A stretch of DNA of 64,000 nt from Lichenicola sp965198655. Its GTDB lineage: Bacteria; Pseudomonadota; Alphaproteobacteria; Acetobacterales; Acetobacteraceae. Below, in pieces: positions 44,475 to 52,831 of the stretch. The position numbers and the translations under genes are program-made. Below the pieces are notes generated by a model. The model was not told where the DNA came from, ran no database searches, and was given only the letters and a program-made list of their open reading frames with translations. Numbering within the stretch: position 1 is the stretch's first letter; every line of letters begins with the position of its first letter. Where the stretch lies: assembly GCA_965198655.1 (NCBI GenBank), contig OZ240668.1:1736001-1800000 (forward strand). The letters are read 5' to 3'.

Positions 44475-44638
44475 GTGCCCGTTTGAGAATGCCCGGAGGC
44501 GGCGAAAAGGGCTCCTTGTCTGGTGTCCGAACCGATGTTGCTGGTGACGAAGTTCAGGATTCATGCGGGTCTCTACCGCCCGCCTACGAGATGTGAAGCC
44601 AAGCAGGACCGCCCCCAACGGCATTTTCAAACGGGCTC
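44475..44638. mobile_element. 164-bp MITE with TAA target duplication
   Basis: Terminal inverted repeats GTGCCCGTTTGAGAATGCC (left) and GAGCCCGTTTGAAAATGCC (right, read inward) match at 17 of 19 positions. TAA flanks both ends (44472-44474, 44639-44641). No coding capacity. The TAA duplication indicates mobilisation by an IS5-type transposase, but the ends differ from the IS5 copies in this window. Confidence 0.75.
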
Positions 44639-44709
44639 TAAGTAAGACCCGCCTAACGGTCTGACCTTTTGCGATACCTCTGGAACGTTCCCCCCGACAA
44701 GGAACAACC

Positions 44710-45084
44710 ATGCGCCGAGTTCCCCTCGCAGTCACCATCTTGCTCTTCTCATATGTAGTATATGCGCAAAGTACTCCGAGTTTGGGCGCAACAAATCCTG
44801 AAACCTTCGACACTGCACAAACGGGCAACTACACGATCCTGACCTCCGACTGCAGTGTTAACCGAATGATTCCAGTATCATCCAGTTCGGCAGTGACAGT
44901 TACGATTCCTACTGGCCTTGCAGCAGGCTGCACCTTCGACGTCGAACAGGATGGCACGGGACTTGTCATGATCGCACCGGGCAGCGGCATGACGATGCCT
45001 GGCGCCACATCTGGCCGTCTGATCCCGGGCCAAGGACAGGTAATGCACGTCATCGTCTACAACACTGAAGTGGTAGTGAATTGA
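44710..45084 (+). CDS. Small secreted protein resembling the C-terminal domain of its neighbour
   Basis: 124 aa. Signal peptide (RRVPLAVTILLFSYVVYAQS) followed by a beta-rich domain: SDCSVNRMIPVSSSSAVTV, LAAGCTFDVEQDGTGLVMIAPGSG and a terminal QVMHVIVYNTEVVVN. The order SDC...PTGL..GCT.DV.Q.G.GL....GSG is also found in the last 90 residues of the downstream beta-helix protein, so they share a domain. AAGGA precedes the ATG. Codon use is AT-richer than the backbone. The stop overlaps the next start (TGATG), indicating an operon. Function unknown; phage-tail or capsule-surface proteins carry similar small beta modules (inference). Confidence 0.75.
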   Translation: MRRVPLAVTILLFSYVVYAQSTPSLGATNPETFDTAQTGNYTILTSDCSVNRMIPVSSSSAVTVTIPTGLAAGCTFDVEQDGTGLVMIAPGSGMTMPGATSGRLIPGQGQVMHVIVYNTEVVVN

Positions 45085-47810
45085 TGCGTACGCTCCTTGT
45101 ATTGTCGACAGCCCTTGTGCTGCCGATCCTTGTTGTCAAACATTCTCACGCATCCTCTTGCATCCCGCTGCCGTCGGGAGCAACCGCGACCGGCTGTGAC
45201 GCTTCTCAAGCTATAACGGTCGCAACTTTTATTGGGTCGGCGGCTCTCACATCCAAGCAGCTCGCTAGCCAAGTGCTGTCGATTGCAACGCTTGGTGGCC
45301 TACCAAACGATCCAGTAAGTGACACCGCAGCGTTCACTCAGGCGCTTGTCGACGCCAAGGCTAATCCTGGAACAATGATCTGGTTCGGTCCTGGCAAGTG
45401 GTCGCTAACAACCTCCTCTGGATCTGGCTTTCAAGTTCCTAGCAACACGATCATAGCAGGTGCCGGTCGCGACGCTACTTCCATCATTTGGAACGACGCG
45501 GGAGCATCGGCCTCAACAGCGGTCAACAACAATCTCTTTTCAGCTGATCTCAGCGTAGGCAATGCCGCGCAGAATATCACGTTCCAGAACTTCAATGTAA
45601 CTGGCTCATGGAGCGCGAATGGTACGGTGCAGTCTGGGAGCGGTGGATATCCATTTCTTCCCTACAACGTGACCAACCTGACGTTTGATCACGTTGGCAG
45701 CTACTATGCACGCCTGATGGCGTTTGCACCACGTCAGTCTTCGAACGTCATCTTCACTAGCGACCTCGTGAACATTGCGGGACGTGATGGCATCAACACT
45801 TCAAGTTGTTCTAATGTAACTATCGCCGGCAACGTCATTCTCCACACCGACGATGACGGTATTGCAACACACAGCGCAACTAGCGATCCCTTAGGCGGTG
45901 CGCGGCGTGATGTGACAGTGGTTGGCAACTATTTGCTTGATACCGAAGGCATCCATGCCCTCAGCGCGCGCACAGCTCTGATTTCTGGCAATACGATCTC
46001 GTGGCCGCGTTACCACGGCATCGACATCAACTCCGTCTACGCGACTAATCAGAGCGGCATTGAAGAAGGAGAAGCGGCAGGACTTTCCATCATTATTACC
46101 AACAACAATATCACTGACGTCATCAACCGCTACTACCTAGATAACCTGGTTTCTGGTGCCGACTATATCCAGATTGACGGTGAAAGCGCCCGGCCCGGCC
46201 CCTATGGCGCTATTCCTGGCACCCCTGCGCCTCCCGGAACAACCTCGGAAGCAGTTGGCACGATCCACTCACCATATCCTGAGGAGAATGCGAACAGCCC
46301 ATCCACGTCAGTGGCGACTAACGGCATGGAAGGTGTGCTGATCGAGGGAAACAATCTCATCCGCACTCTGCCGCCCACAGATGGCTCCGTCACCAACAGC
46401 ACCGGTACTAATTACACTACATGGAGCCAACTGGACCTCGGAAACATCTACACCCGTAGTTCCAACCCCAGTGGCGTCAACCCGTCACTGCCGGACGCTG
46501 CATTCCGCGGTGATGGCATTCAGATGTTCGGCGGCGTGGAGGCCGACGTGAGAATCCTAAACAACAATATTGTCGGCCTCTATAATGGTTTGGAACTAGG
46601 CAGCAATGGCACGAATTATGGGACGATTAACTTCCGCGGCAACGTGATCCGCGACATGACAAACGCTGGTATCCTCATTGATGCCAATCCAAGTACGATG
46701 AAGGGTATCCTGGAAGCCGACGACAATGACTTCGATCTTGATCCCTATCATACTGGCAGTGGCCGTGCGTTGAGCGGCAGCTGGTCGTCCTCTACAAGCG
46801 GCCCGATTGGAATTAAGACAGCACAGACCGCAGCGACGGACTTATCCATCGTCGTTAGGCGGAACTCGTTCCGCAATGTGTTGCAGGACACGAACTATGC
46901 CCCGGGCGCCTTACCCGGAGGTACGGGCTATCTTGGTCCGTCATTGTTCCTCAATAACGTCGATTATTGGCAACCAAGCGTGCTGGACATATATTCGGCA
47001 TCGAACAAAGGCATTGGCTTTGGCCACACGGTCGGCTTCAGTCATGTTATCTTGGACAGTGACCCGACCTCGGCTACCTATGATACAATCCTGTTCTCGC
47101 CACCTGAGGGCGGTGCGGCGGTACCGACCACTGGAACCTGGGTAGCAGGTACTCAAGTTCGAAATACGATGCCATCGAGCGCCAACCCAGCAGCTTTCTT
47201 TGTGCGGCAGACGACTGGCAGCAGCAACGTCTTTGGCACTGACTGGATCGCTGTCTATGGTAGCGATGCGTTGGAGAGCCGAAACTACTCAACCGGAACT
47301 GTGACGATCGGCGGCATCTTGGCGACGACCGGAAACCTTTCTATTGGGGTCAACAAGTCGGCCGTATTCACCGATAGCACGACTAATGCAGTGAGCTATA
47401 TCTATCAGAATTCAGCTGGCCAAATGAGCTCAGTCCAGTATTCCTCCCAGGCAAATGGGAACGCACAGATCACGTCCGGATGGCTCTTCCAAGAGGTCAC
47501 GGAGCAGTCACGTCCAGTGGACACTCTCGCAGTCTCACATACCTTTGGTTTATCCGACTGCGGCACCTATATTCGTGACACGGATGCTACAGCACACACC
47601 GATACTCTTCCAACTGGACTGCCAGTCGGTTGCACAATTGACGTCGTGCAGGCTGGCGTCGGCCTCATTACATTTGCTGGCGGCTCAGGCGAGACGTTGG
47701 AGCAGACCGGCAGCGGTACGCTGACCCATGCTATGACCGGCAAGTTCGCTAAAGCGCAAGTAGTCGTAGACAGCGCCAGCACGTTCCTCCTGTCAGGGCA
47801 GGTGCAATAA
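45084..47810 (+). CDS. Large secreted right-handed beta-helix (pectate-lyase-fold) protein
   Basis: 908 aa with a signal peptide (MRTLLVLSTALVLPILVV). After FGPGKWSLTTSSGSGFQVPS, a cap motif typical of pectate-lyase-like tailspike folds, come many short repeats of the N-V-x-I-x-x-N type (NITFQNFNVTG, NVTIAGNVILHTDDDGIA, DVTVVGNYLLDTEGIHALSA, VEGVLIEGNNLI-like). These form a parallel beta-helix over about residues 70-560. The DDDG turn could hold catalytic acids of a polysaccharide lyase or glycosidase. The last 90 residues match the small protein encoded upstream. The gene is low-GC and lies beyond an insertion-element island, so horizontal acquisition is likely. Substrate unknown. Confidence 0.78.
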   Translation: MRTLLVLSTALVLPILVVKHSHASSCIPLPSGATATGCDASQAITVATFIGSAALTSKQLASQVLSIATLGGLPNDPVSDTAAFTQALVDAKANPGTMIWFGPGKWSLTTSSGSGFQVPSNTIIAGAGRDATSIIWNDAGASASTAVNNNLFSADLSVGNAAQNITFQNFNVTGSWSANGTVQSGSGGYPFLPYNVTNLTFDHVGSYYARLMAFAPRQSSNVIFTSDLVNIAGRDGINTSSCSNVTIAGNVILHTDDDGIATHSATSDPLGGARRDVTVVGNYLLDTEGIHALSARTALISGNTISWPRYHGIDINSVYATNQSGIEEGEAAGLSIIITNNNITDVINRYYLDNLVSGADYIQIDGESARPGPYGAIPGTPAPPGTTSEAVGTIHSPYPEENANSPSTSVATNGMEGVLIEGNNLIRTLPPTDGSVTNSTGTNYTTWSQLDLGNIYTRSSNPSGVNPSLPDAAFRGDGIQMFGGVEADVRILNNNIVGLYNGLELGSNGTNYGTINFRGNVIRDMTNAGILIDANPSTMKGILEADDNDFDLDPYHTGSGRALSGSWSSSTSGPIGIKTAQTAATDLSIVVRRNSFRNVLQDTNYAPGALPGGTGYLGPSLFLNNVDYWQPSVLDIYSASNKGIGFGHTVGFSHVILDSDPTSATYDTILFSPPEGGAAVPTTGTWVAGTQVRNTMPSSANPAAFFVRQTTGSSNVFGTDWIAVYGSDALESRNYSTGTVTIGGILATTGNLSIGVNKSAVFTDSTTNAVSYIYQNSAGQMSSVQYSSQANGNAQITSGWLFQEVTEQSRPVDTLAVSHTFGLSDCGTYIRDTDATAHTDTLPTGLPVGCTIDVVQAGVGLITFAGGSGETLEQTGSGTLTHAMTGKFAKAQVVVDSASTFLLSGQVQ

Positions 47811-48186
47811 GTTGACCCGGGGCGTCCCCCTCGTGATACCTACGCGGTGGCCGCCCCCGGTCTCCCTACAAAGCGCTCGCTTATCCCGGCACAGAGCGAG
47901 CAGCGCGAAGCGGGTTGCCGCGGCTCAGTCCGCTCTTGATGCCGAACCCGTCTTGAGGCTGCACCCGGCGTTGCATGGTGACGACCCGGGCGGGACCGGT
48001 GTGTTCCCGTCGGTTCCCGTGGCTTACCAGTGATTCGACAAGGGTGACATCGGACCCCGCTCCATGCCTGGGTCGGGGCCTTGGCCAGTCAGCGGACCAC
48101 CATCGCCGAGCTGGACCGCGATCGCTGGCCGAACGGCCGGTGCCGACCGGATCGACGCGTCCCGCTGGCGCTCCCATGAGGGAGCC
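47811..48186. other. Intergenic stretch without a recognised gene
   Basis: About 375 bp between the beta-helix gene and the convergent small membrane protein gene. GC rises again to backbone level. Short frames show no coding features, and no clear terminator T-run is seen. Confidence 0.45.
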
Positions 48187-48435
48187 TCACGGCGCCGGGT
48201 CGTCGTCGGGCGCGCTGGCCGGGCGGGGCACTCGGGTCGAGGACAGCAGCCGGAAGCCCGCCACCACCATCAGCACGCCGACCAGGATCGGCAACCGGGC
48301 GGCGAGCCATTGTCCGGTCCAGGCCGGAACGTTGGAGGAGTTGACGTTGAACGCCAGCACCCAGACGCTGATTGAGGCGATGACGAAGCCTACGATCATC
48401 AGGCCGATGATCAGGCTGATTCGCTTGTTCAGCAT
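48187..48435 (-). CDS. Small two-span membrane protein downstream of the permease
   Basis: 82 aa. Two hydrophobic helices (ISLIIGLMIVGFVIASISVWVLAF and LPILVGVLMVVAGFRLL) joined by a polar NVNSSNVPAWTGQW loop. The C-terminus is Pro/Asp-rich. The ATG lies 7 bp inside the end of the permease gene, so the two are translationally coupled. No family name is recognised; it may assist the transporter (inference). Confidence 0.65.
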   Translation of the reverse strand: MLNKRISLIIGLMIVGFVIASISVWVLAFNVNSSNVPAWTGQWLAARLPILVGVLMVVAGFRLLSSTRVPRPASAPDDDPAP

Positions 48436-50009
48436 GCGGGCGGTTCGTCCGGGCAGCGCGCGGCGGCGGTGTCCGCCGCGAGGCGGGAATGGCGGTAGCC
48501 GTAGAGCAGGTAGCACAGCGCGCCGATCACCGCGTAGCCGAGCAGGAGCGATGCCGGGACCGGATCGTGGTTCAGCAGAGCGCGCACGATGTCGATCAGC
48601 AGCGGCACCGCCATCACCAGGGCGAACGCGATCCCCAGCATCGGCACGATGCCGAGCCAGACGCCGCGTATGCGCAACGCGCCGAACGGCACCGGGAAGG
48701 GCGGCTTCAAGCCGGGGTTGGCGTTGCGCTGCCAGATCACGGTGAAGCAGACGATGCCGAACGCGGTGGTGGTGCCCAGGCTGACCAGGTCGCTGATGAT
48801 GTCGATCGGCAGCAGCGCGGTGGCGGCGGCGACACCGAGGCCGAGCAGGATGGTACCGAGCCAGGGGGTGCGGAACCGCGGATGCAGCACGGAGAACACA
48901 CGCGGCAGCAGCCCGTCCCGAGCCATGGTGAAGAAGATCCGGCTTTGCCCGTATTGCAGCACCAGCATCACCGAGCACAGCCCGGTCACGGCGCCGACCT
49001 TCACGAACAGCGCCAGCCACGGCTGGTGCATGGCATCCACCGCGATCGCCAGCGGGTCGGCCACGCCAAGCTGCTTGTAGGGCACCACGCCGGTCATCAC
49101 CGCGGCCACGCAGACATAGATCACGGTGCAGATGCCGAGCGAGGTGATGATGCCGATCGGCACGTCGCGCTTCGGGTTCTTGGCCTCCGCACTCGCGGTC
49201 GAGACCGCCTCGAAGCCGACATAGGCGAAGAAGATCACCGAGGCGGCGCGGAAGATGCCCGGCACGCCGTAGCGGAAGCCGCCCTCGTTGGGAGGGATGA
49301 ACGGGATCCAGTTGGCGGGATGGATGGCGGAAATGCCCAGGGCCACGAACACCAGCAGCACCGACACCTTCAGCACCACGATGATGCTGTTGACGGTGGC
49401 CGACTCCGAAACGCCGATCACCAGCAGCACGGTCACGATCACCGAGGCGAACGCGCCCACCAGGTTCATGCCGTGGCCGACGTCGAGCAGGGTGGTGCCG
49501 TGCGGGCCGGGCAGGGTCTGCACGAACGGGGTCGAGTACCAGGCCGGGATGTTCACGCCCCAGTCGTGCAGCAGGCTGGTGGCGTAGCCGGAGAACCCGG
49601 ACGCGACGCCGGCGCAACTGATGCCGTATTCCAGCAGCAGCAGCCAGCCCACCACCCAGGCGGCGACCTCGCCCATGGAGGTGTAGGCATAGGTGTAGGC
49701 CGAGCCGCTGACCGGCATGGTTGAGGCGAGCTCGCCATAGGATAGGGCGGTGAACACGCAGGCGAGGCAGGCGACCAGGAACGACACCAGGATGGCGGGC
49801 CCGGCGTAGTTCGCCGCCGCGGCGCCGGTCATGACGTAGATGCCGGCGCCGATGGTGGAGCCGATGCCGAGCATGGTCAGGTTGAGCGCGCCGAGGCTGC
49901 GCTTCAACCCGTGCGAGTCGGTTTCGGCCTCAATCTGCGCCAGGGTCTTGCGCAGGCCCATCCGCCCGACCCGCCGGGTGAGGGCTGGCGCGCCGGTCGT
50001 GGTGCTCAT
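48429..50009 (-). CDS. APC-superfamily cationic amino acid permease
   Basis: 526 aa, about 12-14 transmembrane helices. The start of TM1, LNLTMLGIGSTIGAGIYVMTGAAA, is the substrate-binding G-S-x-I-G-x-G-I motif of the CAT/YfnA amino-acid transporter group. SYGELASTMPVSGSAYTYAY and FFAYVGFEAVSTASAEAKNPKRDVP are also diagnostic, and the extra C-terminal helices place it with cationic amino acid transporters. It probably imports an amino acid with protons. A small membrane protein gene overlaps its 3' end. Confidence 0.9.
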   Translation of the reverse strand: MSTTTGAPALTRRVGRMGLRKTLAQIEAETDSHGLKRSLGALNLTMLGIGSTIGAGIYVMTGAAAANYAGPAILVSFLVACLACVFTALSYGELASTMPVSGSAYTYAYTSMGEVAAWVVGWLLLLEYGISCAGVASGFSGYATSLLHDWGVNIPAWYSTPFVQTLPGPHGTTLLDVGHGMNLVGAFASVIVTVLLVIGVSESATVNSIIVVLKVSVLLVFVALGISAIHPANWIPFIPPNEGGFRYGVPGIFRAASVIFFAYVGFEAVSTASAEAKNPKRDVPIGIITSLGICTVIYVCVAAVMTGVVPYKQLGVADPLAIAVDAMHQPWLALFVKVGAVTGLCSVMLVLQYGQSRIFFTMARDGLLPRVFSVLHPRFRTPWLGTILLGLGVAAATALLPIDIISDLVSLGTTTAFGIVCFTVIWQRNANPGLKPPFPVPFGALRIRGVWLGIVPMLGIAFALVMAVPLLIDIVRALLNHDPVPASLLLGYAVIGALCYLLYGYRHSRLAADTAAARCPDEPPAC

Positions 50010-50161
50010 GCCGCCTGGCCTCCGTCGCAGCGCGGAAGGGCGGCGGGCAGGCCGGGCCGTTGCATGGTTGCCATGCAGTCATCGTATGGAGGAGCGGGGC
50101 GGACGGTTCAAGGGCCCGTCGCGGCGGCCAGGCGTTCAGCAGGAACACAAACAAGGGTTAG

Positions 50162-51043
50162 ATGTCGGTCATGAAAGCGTCGCTCGCCGTCGTCACCATG
50201 GTCTACAACGAGGCGGTGCTCCTGCCGGTGTGGCTGCGGCACTACGCCGCCGAGGTCGGTGCCGCCAACTGCTTCGTGCTGGACCACGGCAGCGACGACG
50301 GCAGCACAGCGGCGTCGGCCCTGCGGGGGGCGAGTGCCATGCGCATCCCGCGCTCGCCGCAGGACGACGGCCACCGCTGCGGGTACGTGGCCGACATCTG
50401 CGCCGGGCTGCTGAACTGGTACGAGGCGGTGATCTACGCCGACGTCGACGAGCTGCTGGTGGCCGATCCGGACGCGTTCCCCTCGCTGGTCGCGCTGGCG
50501 TCGACGCTGGACCGCGACGCGGTGGTGACGGCGACGGGCTTCGACGTGATCCACGTGCCGGAGGAGGAGCCGGCGCTGGACTGGGACCGGCCGGTCACGC
50601 TGCAGCGCGGCTGGCTCCGCGCCAGCAGCGCCATGTGCAAGCCGGTGCTGATCCGCCGCCGGGTGGCCTGGGCGCCGGGCTTCCATTGCATCGACGACGC
50701 GCCGCGGTTCGGGCCGCTGTTCCTGTTCCACCTGCGCTACGCCGACCTGTCCTCCGGCCTGCTGCGGCTCGATCGCACCAGGCGCCAGCCCTGGGTGACC
50801 CCGGAGGCGGGATCGCACCAGCGCATGACCGACGGGGACTGGGAGGCCATGCTGCGCGGGATGGCCGGGCTGCCGAAGCGGGACGGCGCGACGCTGCTGC
50901 CGGACGACCCGATGCTGGCGGCGTGGCAGGACCAGGTGATGCGAAGCGCGGTCGGGCGCGAGCACGCGCTGTACCGGATCGACCTGCACCTCAGCGGCGA
51001 CTCGCTGTGGCGCATCCCCGACCGGCTGCGACACCGCTTCTGA
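50162..51043 (+). CDS. Glycosyltransferase family 2-like protein
   Basis: 293 aa. The opening LAVVTMVYNEAVLLPVWLRHY and CFVLDHGSDDGS are typical of the Glyco_tranf_2_4 group, with YADVDELLV giving the DxDE metal site. No transmembrane helix. It probably acts on a surface glycan. ATG 50162 or ATG 50171 (MKASLAVV) may be the start. It is divergent from the permease across about 150 bp and stands apart from the main glycosyltransferase cluster. Confidence 0.8.
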   Translation: MSVMKASLAVVTMVYNEAVLLPVWLRHYAAEVGAANCFVLDHGSDDGSTAASALRGASAMRIPRSPQDDGHRCGYVADICAGLLNWYEAVIYADVDELLVADPDAFPSLVALASTLDRDAVVTATGFDVIHVPEEEPALDWDRPVTLQRGWLRASSAMCKPVLIRRRVAWAPGFHCIDDAPRFGPLFLFHLRYADLSSGLLRLDRTRRQPWVTPEAGSHQRMTDGDWEAMLRGMAGLPKRDGATLLPDDPMLAAWQDQVMRSAVGREHALYRIDLHLSGDSLWRIPDRLRHRF

Positions 51044-51156
51044 CGTGATGATGCTCGGTTGAACGAGCGGAGCGTGCCCGGCGTCGACGCGGCGCGGCCG
51101 GAACCGGCGGCCAGCGCGCCTCGTTGCAGAGACGCCTTGAGCGAAGGGAAGCTGTC

Positions 51157-51426
51157 ATGGCGCGCGCGAACCGGATCCTCGCCGTCCTGCTCGGCTGTGC
51201 CGCCGCGTCGGGTGCCGTCCTGCCGTGCCTGGCGCAGACCGCGGCAGGCGGGGGTGCCACGACGGCTCGCCCGGGAAGCCAGCGCATGCGCGCCGTGGTG
51301 GTCCCGAACCGCGGGATCGATCCCGGCATGAGGATCAAGCCGCCGCCGATGCCGCCGCAGAGCACCCCGGTGATCCGTCCGCCGGCGACCACGCCGGACG
51401 GGTCCGCCGTGGTCGTGCCCAAGTAG
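51157..51426 (+). CDS. Small secreted proline-rich protein
   Basis: 89 aa. Signal peptide (RILAVLLGCAAASGAVLPCLAQ) then a short Pro/Met-rich mature region (MRIKPPPMPPQSTPVIRPP). AGGGA eight bases before ATG 51157 supports the start. No recognised family. It converges on the DUF2934 gene with 7 bp between the stops. Confidence 0.65.
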   Translation: MARANRILAVLLGCAAASGAVLPCLAQTAAGGGATTARPGSQRMRAVVVPNRGIDPGMRIKPPPMPPQSTPVIRPPATTPDGSAVVVPK

Positions 51427-51433
51427 AGGACCC

Positions 51434-51925
51434 TCAGCCCTTCGGCTTGCGCGCCTTCGCCTCGGCCGGTGCCGGCTTCGCAGCCGCGCCGGGGTTGGTG
51501 GCGGGGGTAGCGGAAGCGGGCTTCGCGGCCGGTGCCGGCTTGGCGCTCGCGGGCGGCTTGTCGCGGCCGGCGGCTCCGGTGGCCGGACCGTCCTCCGCCG
51601 CCTTGGCTCGCGCGGCGCGCTTGGGCTTCGGCGTCGGCTGGCTTTCGCCCTGGTCCGCGAAGCGGTCCGGGAACTCGCCCAGGTTGTCCTGGATGAAGGC
51701 TTCCTCGACCGGCTCGGTCGCCGACGGGTCGGCGCCGGGCAGCGAGGCGGGGTTCGGCAACTGCCCCGGCATGCCGGACTCTTCCATCCTCACCAGCTCG
51801 CTGGCCCGTTCCCAATATTCCTCGTGGCGGCCATGCGGGCCGCCATCGGCTTCCCACAGGTGATAGGCGCGCTCCTTGATGCGCGCGTCCCGTGCGGGGT
51901 CGTCTTCGAGCGGGTTGTCGGACAT
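51434..51925 (-). CDS. DUF2934 protein with Ala/Lys/Pro-rich tail
   Basis: 163 aa. The N-terminal IKERAYHLWEADGGPHGRHEEYWERA (residues about 14-40) is the DUF2934 signature. The C-terminal half is low complexity (PKPKRAARAKAAE ... AAKPAPAEAKARKPKG), basic and likely disordered. GGAGGA precedes ATG 51925. Function unknown; such proteins are common in Rhizobiales and Rhodospirillales (family knowledge). Confidence 0.8.
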   Translation of the reverse strand: MSDNPLEDDPARDARIKERAYHLWEADGGPHGRHEEYWERASELVRMEESGMPGQLPNPASLPGADPSATEPVEEAFIQDNLGEFPDRFADQGESQPTPKPKRAARAKAAEDGPATGAAGRDKPPASAKPAPAAKPASATPATNPGAAAKPAPAEAKARKPKG

Positions 51926-52068
51926 CGATCTTCCTCCGGTCATGGCGGCGCGGCCGGTCCTCCCGCCGGGGGGTGTTCGCCCGCGCCACGAATCGCCATC
52001 TCAGCTTCGCCATTCCAGGCCGAGCGGTCCAGACCGTTCGGCCGCTCCAAGCCATGAAAGGCGCCACC

Positions 52069-52677
52069 ATGCCCGATCATCCCACCGCCGCCTCGGCCAC
52101 CGCCCTTCCGACGGAAGGCGGAACCGCGACCGCCGTGCTCGGCGGCGGCTGCTTCTGGTGCCTGGAGGCGGTGTTCAAGGACCTGGATGGGGTGTCCGGG
52201 GTGCTGTCCGGCTATGCCGGCGGCCACACCGCCCAGCCCTCCTACGAACAGGTCTGCAGCGGCCGCACCGGCCATGCCGAGGTGGTGCGCGTCAGCTACG
52301 ACCCGTCGGTGCTGTCCTATGCCGACCTGTTGCGCGTGTTCTTCACCATACACGACCCGACCACGCCGAACCGGCAGGGCGCGGATGTCGGCAGCCAGTA
52401 CCGGTCGGTGATCTTCACCGGCTCGGAGGCCGAGCGCGAGACGGCGCAAACGGTGATGCGGGAGATCGCCGCGTCCGGGATCTGGGACGGACCGCTCGTG
52501 ACCGAGGTCGTGCCGCTGCCGACCTTCTACCCGGCCGAGGCCGAGCACCACGACTACTTCGCGCTGCATCCGGGTGCCGGCTATTGCCGGGTGGTGATCG
52601 CGCCCAAGGTGTCGAAGTTCCGCAAGGCCTTTGCCGACCGGCTGCGCCGGTCGGACGCGGACCGTCGCGCCGGCTGA
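52069..52677 (+). CDS. msrA: Peptide methionine-S-sulfoxide reductase A
   Basis: 202 aa. The active-site GCFWC (27-31) is followed by EAVFKDLDGVSGVLSGYAGG, and the later YRSVIF, FYPAEAEHHDYF are family-typical. It reduces methionine-S-sulfoxide in proteins. Start ATG 52069 has AAAGG eight bases upstream; ATG 52054 is an alternative. It is convergent with the ABC ATPase gene, and repeat R4 fills the space between the two stops. Confidence 0.93.
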   Translation: MPDHPTAASATALPTEGGTATAVLGGGCFWCLEAVFKDLDGVSGVLSGYAGGHTAQPSYEQVCSGRTGHAEVVRVSYDPSVLSYADLLRVFFTIHDPTTPNRQGADVGSQYRSVIFTGSEAERETAQTVMREIAASGIWDGPLVTEVVPLPTFYPAEAEHHDYFALHPGAGYCRVVIAPKVSKFRKAFADRLRRSDADRRAG

Positions 52678-52705
52678 GCGTCCGCCCCGGAGCTGTCTGA
52701 TTAGG

Positions 52706-52826
52706 ACAAGGCCAGGGCTCTGCCCTGGACCCGCTGGAGCCGGAGGCCCCGGACCCGTTAACTTCAAGAAGCGGGTTTGAAGGGCTTCGCCCTTCATGGG
52801 GTCCAGGGGCAACGCCCCCGACCTTC
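52706..52826 (+). repeat. Multi-hairpin dispersed repeat, copy R4
   Basis: Begins CAAGGCCAGGGCTCTGCCCTGG, then GGAGCCGGAGGCCCC, AAGAAGCGGG, TTGAAGGGCTTCGCCCTTCA and CCAGGGGCAACGCCCC. It lies between convergent genes, 28 bp after msrA and 5 bp after the ABC ATPase stop. Confidence 0.85.
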
Positions 52827-52831
52827 CCCGC

